Below are positions 55,870 to 63,625 of a stretch of 64,000 nucleotides of DNA, in pieces (positions within the stretch are counted from its first letter, which is position 1; every line of letters begins with the position of its first letter). This DNA is from Gemmatimonadota bacterium (GTDB taxonomy: Bacteria; Gemmatimonadota; Gemmatimonadetes; Gemmatimonadales; GWC2-71-9): NCBI GenBank assembly GCA_029262195.1, contig JAJCZX010000006.1, positions 28,633-92,632 on the forward strand. Direction: 5' to 3'. The translations under genes and the position numbers were made by a program. The notes below the pieces were generated by a model that saw only the letters and a list, made by a program, of their open reading frames with translations, did not search any database and was not told where the DNA came from.

Positions 55870-56010
55870 GCCCCGGACAGGATTTGTTTTATAGAGCAAT
55901 CGAGTCGGCAAAGCCGAAGAGTGCAGCTCGTGAATACCGAGGATCGCCGAAGGCGACCGCAGGTAAACCTGGGACGACCAACCTCGCGGTAACGAGGAGT
56001 GTATTCCGCC
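55870..56010. repeat. R2 repeat, copy 2 (tRNA-Arg 3' end joined to the second arm type)
   Basis: Begins GTGCCCCGGACAGGATT, exactly the last 17 bases of the tRNA-Arg fragment, then departs inside the T-loop into TGTTTTATAGAGCAATCGA. The hairpins TCGGC-AAA-GCCGA, TCGCC-GAA-GGCGA and CCTCG-CGGTAA-CGAGG follow. The same 17 bases recur at 56017, where the unit B tRNA fragment continues. Copy 1 at 51686 shares the order and the middle hairpin. Confidence 0.65.
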
Positions 56011-56017
56011 AGTTCAG

Positions 56018-56064
56018 TGCCCCGGACAGGATTCGAACCTGTGACCTACGGATTAGAAGTCCTG
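56018..56064 (-). pseudogene. tRNA-Arg(TCT) 3' half, unit B
   Basis: Same arrangement as unit A: CTTCTAA loop, TCCGT stem, a 5-base variable loop AGGTC, T-arm ACAGG-TTCGAAT-CCTGT, acceptor CCGGGGC and A. The 5' side of the anticodon stem is element sequence (ATCAGGA), so no tRNA can form. This copy has the normal-length variable loop and is probably closest to the host gene. Confidence 0.85.
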
Positions 56065-56213
56065 ATTGGGACGTAACTCAACGTACAACCAAAACGGAGA
56101 ACCTGTAGCTCGAACGCGGGTTCTCCCCTTCCCTTTACCGTCTTTTACGCGTCGCTTTACCGTCCTGTACGGATGCATTACCGCCGAGTACAGTCACACC
56201 CGTGGGCACACCC
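56057..56213. repeat. Unit B arm
   Basis: GTAACTCAACGTA (56073-56085), hairpin GGAGAACCTG / CGGGTTCTCC around GTAGCTCGAACG, then CTTTACCGTC twice about 21 bp apart. AGTACAGTCACACCCG and GGGCACACC end it. Internal hairpin CCGT-CCTGT-ACGG. Compared with A, C and D it has the most changes in the second GTAACTCAA-type site. Confidence 0.8.
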
Positions 56214-56386
56214 CACCAAAAACAATTTCACGTCGAAACGAACTTCAAGCTGGCCGGGCTACCGTAGGTGGCCATAACTGAACGCGCTTCCTTTGGCGCT
56301 CAAGAATCAGAGTATTGGCCCTCCATTGTGTCCGACGATGTGGATCACGTCTCATGGCCGTGGATTGTTGTCTTTGCATGGCCACT

Positions 56387-58264
56387 CTATCGAATGCTCG
56401 CTGTCCACGCGAAATCAACGTCCTGCGTGGGGTCTGCGTCTACGTTTATGATGAAATGTGTGGAGGTTGGAGAGCTTATCCAAAATGTTGTTGCATTACC
56501 CCATGCTTCGACCGGGGTCACCGATATGTCCCCCAAGGCCGGTGTTTTCGCCAGTCCGTGAATCACTGCGGTCGTCGTATTTCCTGAGCTTAGGGTTATC
56601 GTGCCATTGTTCTCAGTAGCATACCCTAGGTTATCTCTGGTCATGAGGGTCGCTCCCCCGGCCCCCCCCACAACTACTCCAGCCGCTGTGGCCGCTGCGA
56701 GATCGTTACCCGACACCAGGCATGTGGTGGCCGTGGTATCTGCTACTATCGCGCCCGACAAAACGGCGGCAGTCGCCCGGATATGGTTGCCCTTTACTAG
56801 TGTGTTCGGTGAACGAACATAGACGCCAATATCCGCGAACTCGTCGACAACGTTATCACATATAGAAAGGTTCAGCGAGTCGTCACTAGCTTCTCGTACG
56901 CCAATCTGAACCGAAGAGATCGTATTGCCATTAATGATGATATTTCTAAACACAGAAGCTGACGACCCTTCCAACGCCACCCCTACCCTACCTACCCCTA
57001 ACATGTCGGAAATAATATTCGACGAGATCGCGATGTCGCTGACACCGATATTGCTTTGGCCATTGTCAACTCGAATTCCCGAGGCGGTACACCCATCAAT
57101 CATATTGCCTACGATGACCCCTTGACAACAATTCTCTTCTACGTGTATCCCAACCCGCACGTTGTCCTGTCCACGTACAATGTTGTTATTCACAGCGAAC
57201 AGGCGAGTATGTAAATCTATTTTTAGTCCCTCGAACGTTCCGGTGGCGGCCGCCGACCCGTCAATTATGATGCCTTCTATTGATATGTTCTCAAGCCAGT
57301 AAGGGCCGGTTGGATCGCCCTGAGTAAGAAGTCCGAGCGCCGACGGGGTTAGACAACAAGTGCGAACCCAGAAGTCTGAAGAGGTTCCTGCCGTCCCCGT
57401 TCCATCATCGTAAATTCCTATGCACGCAGTGTTGGTGGCGGATGCAGAAAACGTCACGCTAACCCTCTCAATTCGAACGCGATTGCATCCATGTAAGGAT
57501 ATTCCGTTCGACTCCCCTGCACCAGTTATCGTGATGTCAGAGATCATAAAATCTGTCACTAAGCTGCCATTGAGTAACCCTGCCTGAGCGGCCAAACCAA
57601 GAGATCCCATTGCTAAAACAGAACCTTCGCCACCGCCCGCAATAGATACTCTTGAGGCCAGGTCGATACTAGCCGCTAAGAGGAATACGCCCTGCGGAAT
57701 GAAAACCGTGGCACCCCCCGTCGTTGCGGCCGCGTCAACTGCCGCCTGAAGGCTCGCCGTGTCAGGAGTGGTTCCGTCGCCTTTGGCGCCGAACCACCGC
57801 ACGTTGAGTGCGTCAGAGAATTGCCGCTTCCACCAACCCTGTGCGGATGCTCCGTTGGGGGCAAAGGTCGTCCCTTTGTCACCAAAATTGATGAGCGTCG
57901 CGTTTGCAGTTTCCGGAGTAAACGAAACTCCACCTACAGTTAGATTCGTTGCCGTGACACCCGTAACGCGAAACGTCCCGTTGTTGTTGGTCGTGCCGCT
58001 AATCGTAACTTCGTCCCCCTTCGTCCATCCGTCGGCGAGAAAGGACCCAGCCGTGCGGCTTATGATGTCGTCACCGTGGATATTCAAGAGGAAAATAAAA
58101 GAAACACCCGACGAGTATGCCCCTCCTGAACTATCCCAAACAAACGTCCCGCCACCCCCATCTCCTGCGTCTGCGTATCCCTCGACGATTTGAACCACCT
58201 CGGTAGTGGGAGCCGGCAGTGCTTTTAGCCCTGCGATCGTCGCTACGTTTCCTACGCTCATCAT
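56387..58264 (-). CDS. Phage tailspike-like right-handed beta-helix protein 1 (cassette cargo)
   Basis: 625 residues. The start is ATG 58264 (ATGATG) with AAGGGG upstream; the longer frame only translates the tRNA region. The head (1 to about 165) has IAGLKALPAP, GYADAGDGGGGTFVWD and FGAKGDGTTPD, the usual entry into a pectate-lyase-like beta-helix in tailspikes and depolymerases. The middle is helix rungs rich in Asn/Gly/Ile/Val. The end has VIHGLAKTPALGDISVTP and FAWTASIR, like phage tail-fibre tips. No signal peptide, and no other phage gene nearby. The head is shared with the next cassette protein, while the body differs. 56214-56386 shows no gene. Confidence 0.8.
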   Translation of the reverse strand: MMSVGNVATIAGLKALPAPTTEVVQIVEGYADAGDGGGGTFVWDSSGGAYSSGVSFIFLLNIHGDDIISRTAGSFLADGWTKGDEVTISGTTNNNGTFRVTGVTATNLTVGGVSFTPETANATLINFGDKGTTFAPNGASAQGWWKRQFSDALNVRWFGAKGDGTTPDTASLQAAVDAAATTGGATVFIPQGVFLLAASIDLASRVSIAGGGEGSVLAMGSLGLAAQAGLLNGSLVTDFMISDITITGAGESNGISLHGCNRVRIERVSVTFSASATNTACIGIYDDGTGTAGTSSDFWVRTCCLTPSALGLLTQGDPTGPYWLENISIEGIIIDGSAAATGTFEGLKIDLHTRLFAVNNNIVRGQDNVRVGIHVEENCCQGVIVGNMIDGCTASGIRVDNGQSNIGVSDIAISSNIISDMLGVGRVGVALEGSSASVFRNIIINGNTISSVQIGVREASDDSLNLSICDNVVDEFADIGVYVRSPNTLVKGNHIRATAAVLSGAIVADTTATTCLVSGNDLAAATAAGVVVGGAGGATLMTRDNLGYATENNGTITLSSGNTTTAVIHGLAKTPALGDISVTPVEAWGNATTFWISSPTSTHFIINVDADPTQDVDFAWTASIR

Positions 58265-58373
58265 CACACCCCTTTGCGAAACATTTCGTTTTCCACGTAT
58301 ACCGGGGTTAAACCCGGATGCGTGGTAGTCGTTCCCAACCAGGGGCTTAGATCGTCCACGTTTCGTTTCGTAG

Positions 58374-58430
58374 TGCCCGGGACGAGAATCGAACTCGTAT
58401 GCGGAGAACCCGAGGGGTTTTAAGTCCTGC
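58374..58430 (-). pseudogene. tRNA-Leu(TAA) 3' half, unit C
   Basis: Minus strand: anticodon loop CTTAAAA, stem CCCCT, long class II variable arm CGGGTTCTCCG, T-arm ACGAG-TTCGATT-CTCGT, acceptor CCCGGGC and A. The 5' anticodon stem is CAGGA instead of AGGGG, so the 5' half is element sequence. The same CAGGACTT precedes the loop in all four units. Confidence 0.85.
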
Positions 58431-58578
58431 AAAGGACGTAACTCAACGTATACCGAACAGGGAGAACCCGTATAAAGAACGCGGGTTCTCCCCTTCCCTC
58501 TCACCGTCTTTTACGTGTCGCTTTACCGTCCTGTACGGATGCCTTACCGCTCAGTACGGTCACACCGTTGGGCACACC
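58422..58578. repeat. Unit C arm
   Basis: GTAACTCAACGTA (58438-58450), perfect 11-bp hairpin GGGAGAACCCG / CGGGTTCTCCC with a changed loop (TATAAAGAA), then ACCGTCTTTTACG, CTTTACCGTCC, CCGT-CCTGT-ACGG, AGTACGGTCACACC and GGGCACACC. It is followed by a T-run (58585-58594). Confidence 0.8.
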
Positions 58579-58651
58579 CGTCCGCCTTTTTTTTCGTTGG
58601 GGAATGGGAGGCAACTCACGGAGGTTATTCCCACTACAATTCCTGGTCGGA

Positions 58652-61159
58652 TTACACTACCGCTCTCGCGATCTCTGTCCAAATCTGGTCAGTGAACATT
58701 GCAAGTGATAATGTATCCCCAGCTGCCATGGCAAAATCCCCCGAGCCATCAAGTTTGATTTTGGCAGCATCGTGCTCAATCGTGATTCCGGCGGTTGCTT
58801 CAATCACTAATGTCTGTCCCACTCTTCCACCTCCAAAAAATTCAATGGCGTTTGTTCCATAGGTTTTTGCCATCGTTAAGCCCGTAACGTTAGGCGTGTT
58901 AGTGGCGGACAACGAGGCGATTGAAGAGGGTGAACCCAGCGCGTAGCCGTCTCTGGCGACTGAAGGAGCAGACTGTTTGGAGCGCAACACGCCAAAATCA
59001 TCCATCCAAATATGCGTGGAACCCACAACCAAGTGTCCACCATTCCACAACATGTTTGAGCCGGTAACCCCCCAATTTTTTGAATCCCCGTTTGCAGGTC
59101 CCTGCGCGCTGTCTACCATTTGATACAACCACGAAGCGTTGGTAACGTCGGCATTCAGATTCATCCGTTTTCGGACATCTATGTCGAGGGCTTGTACTTC
59201 GTAGGTTTCGAATAGGGGTTTGTCCGCTACGTCACCAACCTGTCGTACAGTTATTCGTCCTGCTGTGGCGTCTGTTGGTGGGTTGATCACGTCCAAATTG
59301 ATCCCCAAATTGTCGACGGTTTTGATACTCACTGTGGGTGTCGCCATTCCATCACCGGCAAAAAATTGACCCGGCAGGGGAGTCGACACCGTGAGGTAGT
59401 CCGCTGTTCCAATAATCTGCGCCGTGGCGGCATTACTCCCAAAGAAGTAGATCATTGGCATAAGAGCAAAAACGATTGGGGCAGAGTTATAACCAGATCC
59501 ACCGGCGAGAACGGTTACACTGTTTATTGAGTCTCCCGAAAGCACTGCGGTGCCTTTGGCTCCACTGCCACCTCCACCAATAAGACTGATCCGCGGCACC
59601 ATGTCGAACCCATGGCCACCATCGACCACAGTGAACGAGCTAACGGCATCACCCGTTAACGTAGCTGTGATATTGGCTGTGTTGCTTCCCCTGTGATCCC
59701 TTAAGTCACCAAGAATATTGATGCCCGTAGCGTTGCCCACGCGAACGAGATTGCCGACGAAAGCGTTGGGTGTACCGCCTTGGGTGCAGAAAGGGTTGAC
59801 GATAGCCAACCCTTTGTTGGTTACAGCATTACCATCGAAGTTGAAATAACTTGGTATGATCGTCCCAGCGTCACCAAAATCTTTTCCACCGTAGTTTTGG
59901 TACTCTAACCAAGGTGTTACAAATGTGATGTTTTCGCTGGGCCGGATCGAGCCAGCATGGGTAACGATGTCAATCGGTGCTTGTGCGGGCGAGCCACATG
60001 TATCCAGAGACAAGGTGGTATACGTATGAGCCTTGGCTCCGGTTATTTTGATGGCCGTGTCACATTTACTATAGCGACCACCCTCGTGTATTAGTTGGTC
60101 ACTACGTTGTGCAAACCACGCGCCTACCTTGCAGTTTTGGAAACTACATTTGACAACGCGATCAAAGTCAGACGCAACGCCGAGAATACCTCCTTCCAAT
60201 CGCTGGAAATCACAATCCTTGATAGTAAGGCTGCCACTACCCCAATCTATTATTCCATATGCTCCCAGTTGGTAACTACCCCATCCATTGTCCAGGATGG
60301 CTGTGTCGTCTAGGCCGAAGAAGGATATTCCTATGACACTTACTCCCTGCGAAGTGTTCACATAGTTGCCCGAATCCCAACTGGCATCTGGTATTGGCGC
60401 GCCCAACGTAATAGCCGCGGTTCGCGTTGTTTCTTCACCGAAGGCGGTGCGAATCGTTGTTCGTGGTGCAGTGCCAGAAAAACCAGCCGCACTGGCATTG
60501 CCAGATCCAATAATTGTCAAACCCTGTGACGTGACTGACAGGGTTGAGGTGATGAGATACTGTCCTGCTGGCAAAAACACTATCGGCTGAACACCACCGT
60601 TTAAACCTTGGACGGATGCCGCGTTGATTGCAGCTTGTATACTAGTGGTGTCGTTGTCGTCGTTGGTTCCATCACCTTTTGCGCCAAACCACTTGACGTT
60701 CAGCGCATCGGAGAATTGCCTAACCCACCAGCCTTTCGCGGAGGCTCCGTTCGGCGCGAAGGTCGTCCCCTTGTCACCACAATTGATGAGCGTTGCGTTT
60801 GCGGTTTCCGGAGTAAACGAAACTCCACCCACGGTTAGATTCGTTGCCGTGACCCCCGTAACGCGAAACGTCCCATTGTTGTTGATCGTGCCGCTAATCG
60901 TAACCTCGCCCCCCTTCGTCCATCCGTCGGCGAGAAAGGACCCGGCCGTGCGGCTTATTATGTCGTCACCGTGGATATTTAAGAGGAAAGTAAAAGAAAC
61001 GCCGGACGAGTATGCCCCCCCTGAAGTATCCCAAACGAATGTCCCACCACCCCCATCGCCCGCACCCGCGTATCCCTCGACGATTTGAACGACATCGGTA
61101 GTGGGAGCCGGCAGTGCTTTTAGCCCCGCGATCGTAGCTACGTTTCCTACACTCATCAT
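58652..61159 (-). CDS. Phage tailspike-like right-handed beta-helix protein 2 (cassette cargo)
   Basis: 835 residues from ATG 61159 (ATGATG) with GAGGT upstream. The head of about 165 residues is nearly identical to the protein at 56.4-58.3 kb (GYAGAGDGGGGTFVWD, FGAKGDGTNDDND), including the 110 bp upstream. The body is a different, longer beta-helix (PIVFLPAGQYLITSTLSV onward) with a later Gly-rich SLIGGGGSGAKG segment. The end, FTDQIWTEIARAVV, is another common tail-fibre tip. No signal peptide. It is the sole cargo of the cassette between C and D. Confidence 0.8.
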   Translation of the reverse strand: MMSVGNVATIAGLKALPAPTTDVVQIVEGYAGAGDGGGGTFVWDTSGGAYSSGVSFTFLLNIHGDDIISRTAGSFLADGWTKGGEVTISGTINNNGTFRVTGVTATNLTVGGVSFTPETANATLINCGDKGTTFAPNGASAKGWWVRQFSDALNVKWFGAKGDGTNDDNDTTSIQAAINAASVQGLNGGVQPIVFLPAGQYLITSTLSVTSQGLTIIGSGNASAAGFSGTAPRTTIRTAFGEETTRTAAITLGAPIPDASWDSGNYVNTSQGVSVIGISFFGLDDTAILDNGWGSYQLGAYGIIDWGSGSLTIKDCDFQRLEGGILGVASDFDRVVKCSFQNCKVGAWFAQRSDQLIHEGGRYSKCDTAIKITGAKAHTYTTLSLDTCGSPAQAPIDIVTHAGSIRPSENITFVTPWLEYQNYGGKDFGDAGTIIPSYFNFDGNAVTNKGLAIVNPFCTQGGTPNAFVGNLVRVGNATGINILGDLRDHRGSNTANITATLTGDAVSSFTVVDGGHGFDMVPRISLIGGGGSGAKGTAVLSGDSINSVTVLAGGSGYNSAPIVFALMPMIYFFGSNAATAQIIGTADYLTVSTPLPGQFFAGDGMATPTVSIKTVDNLGINLDVINPPTDATAGRITVRQVGDVADKPLFETYEVQALDIDVRKRMNLNADVTNASWLYQMVDSAQGPANGDSKNWGVTGSNMLWNGGHLVVGSTHIWMDDFGVLRSKQSAPSVARDGYALGSPSSIASLSATNTPNVTGLTMAKTYGTNAIEFFGGGRVGQTLVIEATAGITIEHDAAKIKLDGSGDFAMAAGDTLSLAMFTDQIWTEIARAVV

Positions 61160-61269
61160 CACACCTCTTTGCGAAACATTTCGTTTTCCACGTATACCGG
61201 GGGTTAAACCCGGATGCGTAGTAGTCGTTCCCAACCAGAGGCTTAGATCGTCCACGTTTCGTTTCGTAG

Positions 61270-61326
61270 TGCCCGGGACGAGAATCGAACTCGTATGCGG
61301 AGAACCCGAGGGGTTTTAAGTCCTGC
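61270..61326 (-). pseudogene. tRNA-Leu(TAA) 3' half, unit D
   Basis: Identical in order and, as far as I can see, in sequence to the unit C fragment: CTTAAAA loop, CCCCT, long variable arm, ACGAG-TTCGATT-CTCGT, CCCGGGC, A. The 5' part is replaced by element sequence after CAGGACTT. The flanking 110 bp toward the beta-helix gene is also shared with unit C. Confidence 0.85.
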
Positions 61327-61473
61327 AAAGGACGTAACTCAACGTATAACCAACACGGAGAACCCGTAACTCAAATGCGGGTTCTCCCTTTACCTTTTAC
61401 CGTCTTTTACGTACCACTTTACCGTCCTGTAAGAATGCTTTGACGCCGAGTACGGTCACACCTGTGGGCACAC
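61317..61473. repeat. Unit D arm
   Basis: GTAACTCAACGTA (61334-61346), perfect hairpin GGAGAACCCG (61357-61366) / CGGGTTCTCC (61378-61387) with loop TAACTCAAATG, then ACCGTCTTTTACG, CTTTACCGTCC, AGTACGGTCACACC and GGGCACAC. GGAGAACCCG is also present in the variable arm of the joined tRNA-Leu fragment at 61299-61308. Confidence 0.8.
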
Positions 61474-61507
61474 TCAGATACCAACGGTCAAAAACCCGCC
61501 ATATAAA

Positions 61508-61536
61508 CTTTGCCGACGCGGCCATACCCGTCGCTC
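61508..61536. repeat. R3 direct repeat, copy 2
   Basis: CTTTGCCGACGC, GCCATACCCG, CGCTCG. Matches 51913-51941. It lies 35 bp beyond the unit D arm. The remaining sequence to the OLD gene stop shows nothing further. Confidence 0.6.
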
Positions 61537-61611
61537 GCCTCCCTGCCAAGTCTATTCCTTCAGAGAAATGAAAGTTGAATCTCGATGAGACGCTGGACGC
61601 GATCCACGTTA

Positions 61612-63495
61612 TTAATCGACCGTTTCCCCAACCTCGCCGTCACCGCCAAGTGAACTTTCAGAACCCACGCCGTTTCCTTCGTCGGGCGAAAGGGAATCTT
61701 GCGGCTCGGGCTGTGCCGTTTCCTCAAACTGTTTGGTCAAATATGTACCGACGTTTTCTACAAACTCCCATATATCATCAGTGCGTTTTCCGTTGTTCCT
61801 TATGAAATCCGCCGCCTCGTTGGCCCATGCCCACTTTTTCTTTTTAGACGCCTTTATGTCGCAATCCGAAAGCCACTCTTCCAACTCGCCTACCGGGACC
61901 AAGGTAATTCCATGTTTAGAGAGCTTCGCTACGAGGTCTGCAGCATCTGCCTTCAGCTCCTCGGGTAGTCCGTTGATTCCGCCAGACTTCAAACGGCGCA
62001 TACCGTTCAAACTACTTCTAAGTTCGGAGAGTTCCGAGCGAACGCGGGCATCGTCTCCGTTCTCCCACTTGAGGTCCCGAGACGATATCCCTAATAGGAT
62101 TTCCTTCGTTTCGTCCTCCGATTTGGTGGGCGGCATCTTCGACAATGCCTCGGCCAAATCACGAGCGGAATCAACCAGGTTGGACCTTTTCACCCCATCG
62201 TGGCAAAGGACGTTAAGTATTCGCTCAATCTTCGGAACATCGGTCAGGACATCAAGGTCTGCAATCACCGCCACCGGAATCCCAAGAATGGCATAGAGTT
62301 GCGCGGTATCAGCAATCGCACCCGTTCCACCCGCTGTGGCAAAGTGGATATCAAAGTTTCGCCCTGAGCCAACGGACTCCCAAGCCGATTGGTAAACGAT
62401 CCGGTCCCCGTCTGCTTCAACGATTGCGACCGCCTGGGCAAAGATTCCGTCGAGCACCGTCTCAGCCCTGACGGTTGGCTTTTTCATGGCTTCCCGAAGC
62501 ACCGCTGATTCAACTCGCTTGGCTGCAAACCTACCATTCTGCCGCGTTAAGCGAACAATTTGGAGCGATTCAGCCGTTTGAATTACGCCTCTAAGGACAT
62601 GACTGCTATGAGTGGCCACCAAGGTTGTGGTTTGCTCAGACGTTGCGTTACTCCCTATGAACTGCCCGAGGTTAAAAGCCTGAGGCGGGTGAAGGCAAAG
62701 TTCCGGCTCATCCACGATTGTGATTGGTCGGCGGCCCAATAGAAGCGAGATAGCTGTGTAGACATAGGACTTCATGCCATCCCCCTCCGATTCGATGGTG
62801 CGATATTTGGCCATCTTAAGGATAGAATGCCTGTCCTCCGCGCTTGGCACGCCGCCATCGTCGGCGATTCGCAGACAAAGTAGACTTCCCTTCGCCGCGC
62901 ACGACCATATCGCTTTTGAGAAAGCCCGTTGCACCTCGACCGTTAAAGCCGCTCGCGCAGCGTCGTTAAGATGGAGCGCGTGGAGATCATTGCCTGGGGC
63001 GTGTTTCTCAAAATCGATCGTGGGAACGGGTTTCAGAGCTGTCAATCTATTTTCAAGGAACAGCACAGTTACTAAGAACTTGCTAAACCAGCTTAGATAG
63101 TCGTTTCTCCGTTTCCCCTTTGCAGGCTGCTTCGATTTCTCTCGCCATTGCTGGAGTTGGACTGTGCCGACATTCGGTGTACCCTGACCAGTGCCAACCG
63201 ATGTAGTTCGGGACACGAATTGCTCTTCGTCGTTGTCCGCCCAAAACGCAGAAACGTATCCTTCCGCCTTTAGGCACTTCAAGAAGACGTCGTGTTCCGG
63301 CGTCTCAATCTCGATTTCTTCCGCCACCACCAAATCCCTTGGTTCGCCGGAAATACGCTCTCTGATGTCACGCAGTAATTGCGTCTTTCCGGACGAGTTT
63401 GGACCGACAATAACTGTCAATCCCGAACATGGGAGAGGCCCAATCCCTGGTAACACAAGCTTCTTGAGTGGTTTGAAGTCAGATAGCTTTTCCAT
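61612..63495 (-). CDS. OLD-family ATPase with TOPRIM nuclease domain (probable phage defence)
   Basis: 627 residues. The ATPase half has Walker A GPNSSGKT (31-38), an ABC-like signature ESEGDGMKSY (235-244), Walker B ITIVDEPELCLHP (258-270) and the switch ATHSSH (294-299). The TOPRIM half has VEADGD with Glu360 and IADLDVL (Asp413/415), so both activities look intact. A charged C-terminal tail follows (PEPQDSLSPDEGNG). OLD proteins are nucleases; several act in antiviral defence, alone or with a helicase such as GajB. No partner gene is visible here, but the left neighbour is a cassette junction and the right is an insertion sequence that could have removed one. Confidence 0.88.
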   Translation of the reverse strand: MEKLSDFKPLKKLVLPGIGPLPCSGLTVIVGPNSSGKTQLLRDIRERISGEPRDLVVAEEIEIETPEHDVFLKCLKAEGYVSAFWADNDEEQFVSRTTSVGTGQGTPNVGTVQLQQWREKSKQPAKGKRRNDYLSWFSKFLVTVLFLENRLTALKPVPTIDFEKHAPGNDLHALHLNDAARAALTVEVQRAFSKAIWSCAAKGSLLCLRIADDGGVPSAEDRHSILKMAKYRTIESEGDGMKSYVYTAISLLLGRRPITIVDEPELCLHPPQAFNLGQFIGSNATSEQTTTLVATHSSHVLRGVIQTAESLQIVRLTRQNGRFAAKRVESAVLREAMKKPTVRAETVLDGIFAQAVAIVEADGDRIVYQSAWESVGSGRNFDIHFATAGGTGAIADTAQLYAILGIPVAVIADLDVLTDVPKIERILNVLCHDGVKRSNLVDSARDLAEALSKMPPTKSEDETKEILLGISSRDLKWENGDDARVRSELSELRSSLNGMRRLKSGGINGLPEELKADAADLVAKLSKHGITLVPVGELEEWLSDCDIKASKKKKWAWANEAADFIRNNGKRTDDIWEFVENVGTYLTKQFEETAQPEPQDSLSPDEGNGVGSESSLGGDGEVGETVD

Positions 63496-63625
63496 TTATG
63501 ACTTTGCAAAGTTAGAGGCTGGAATTTGATGTGTCCGATATGAGAGTAGTGTCGGGGCAATCCCATTAAGGATCGATCCCTCGCGACGGACTTGTTCATG
63601 CTTTTGTAAGCCGCCAACCCCCCGC

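Noticed and set aside
56387..61159. Diversity-generating retroelement behind the variable beta-helix bodies
   Set aside because: No reverse transcriptase and no template/variable repeat pair; the bodies differ wholly rather than at adenines.
53027..61326. Complete tRNA-Arg and tRNA-Leu genes at the four units
   Set aside because: Only the anticodon loop to 3' end is present; the 5' anticodon strand mismatches and there is no D-arm or 5' acceptor strand.
52869..61328. Short frames reading PDRIRTCD or FDSRPGHYE near the units
   Set aside because: They are translations of tRNA 3' ends, a well-known false gene pattern, and not proteins. The N-terminal extensions of the two beta-helix genes have the same cause.
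53027..61473. CRISPR array
   Set aside because: Repeats are about 190-205 bp and spaced kilobases apart with genes between; no cas genes.
53066..61473. Integron with attC sites
   Set aside because: No intI, no RYYYAAC/GTTRRRY pair around an imperfect stem of attC type, and the junctions contain tRNA halves.
52131..63495. Prophage
   Set aside because: Tailspike-like genes stand alone; there are no capsid, portal, terminase, tail-tube or lysis genes.
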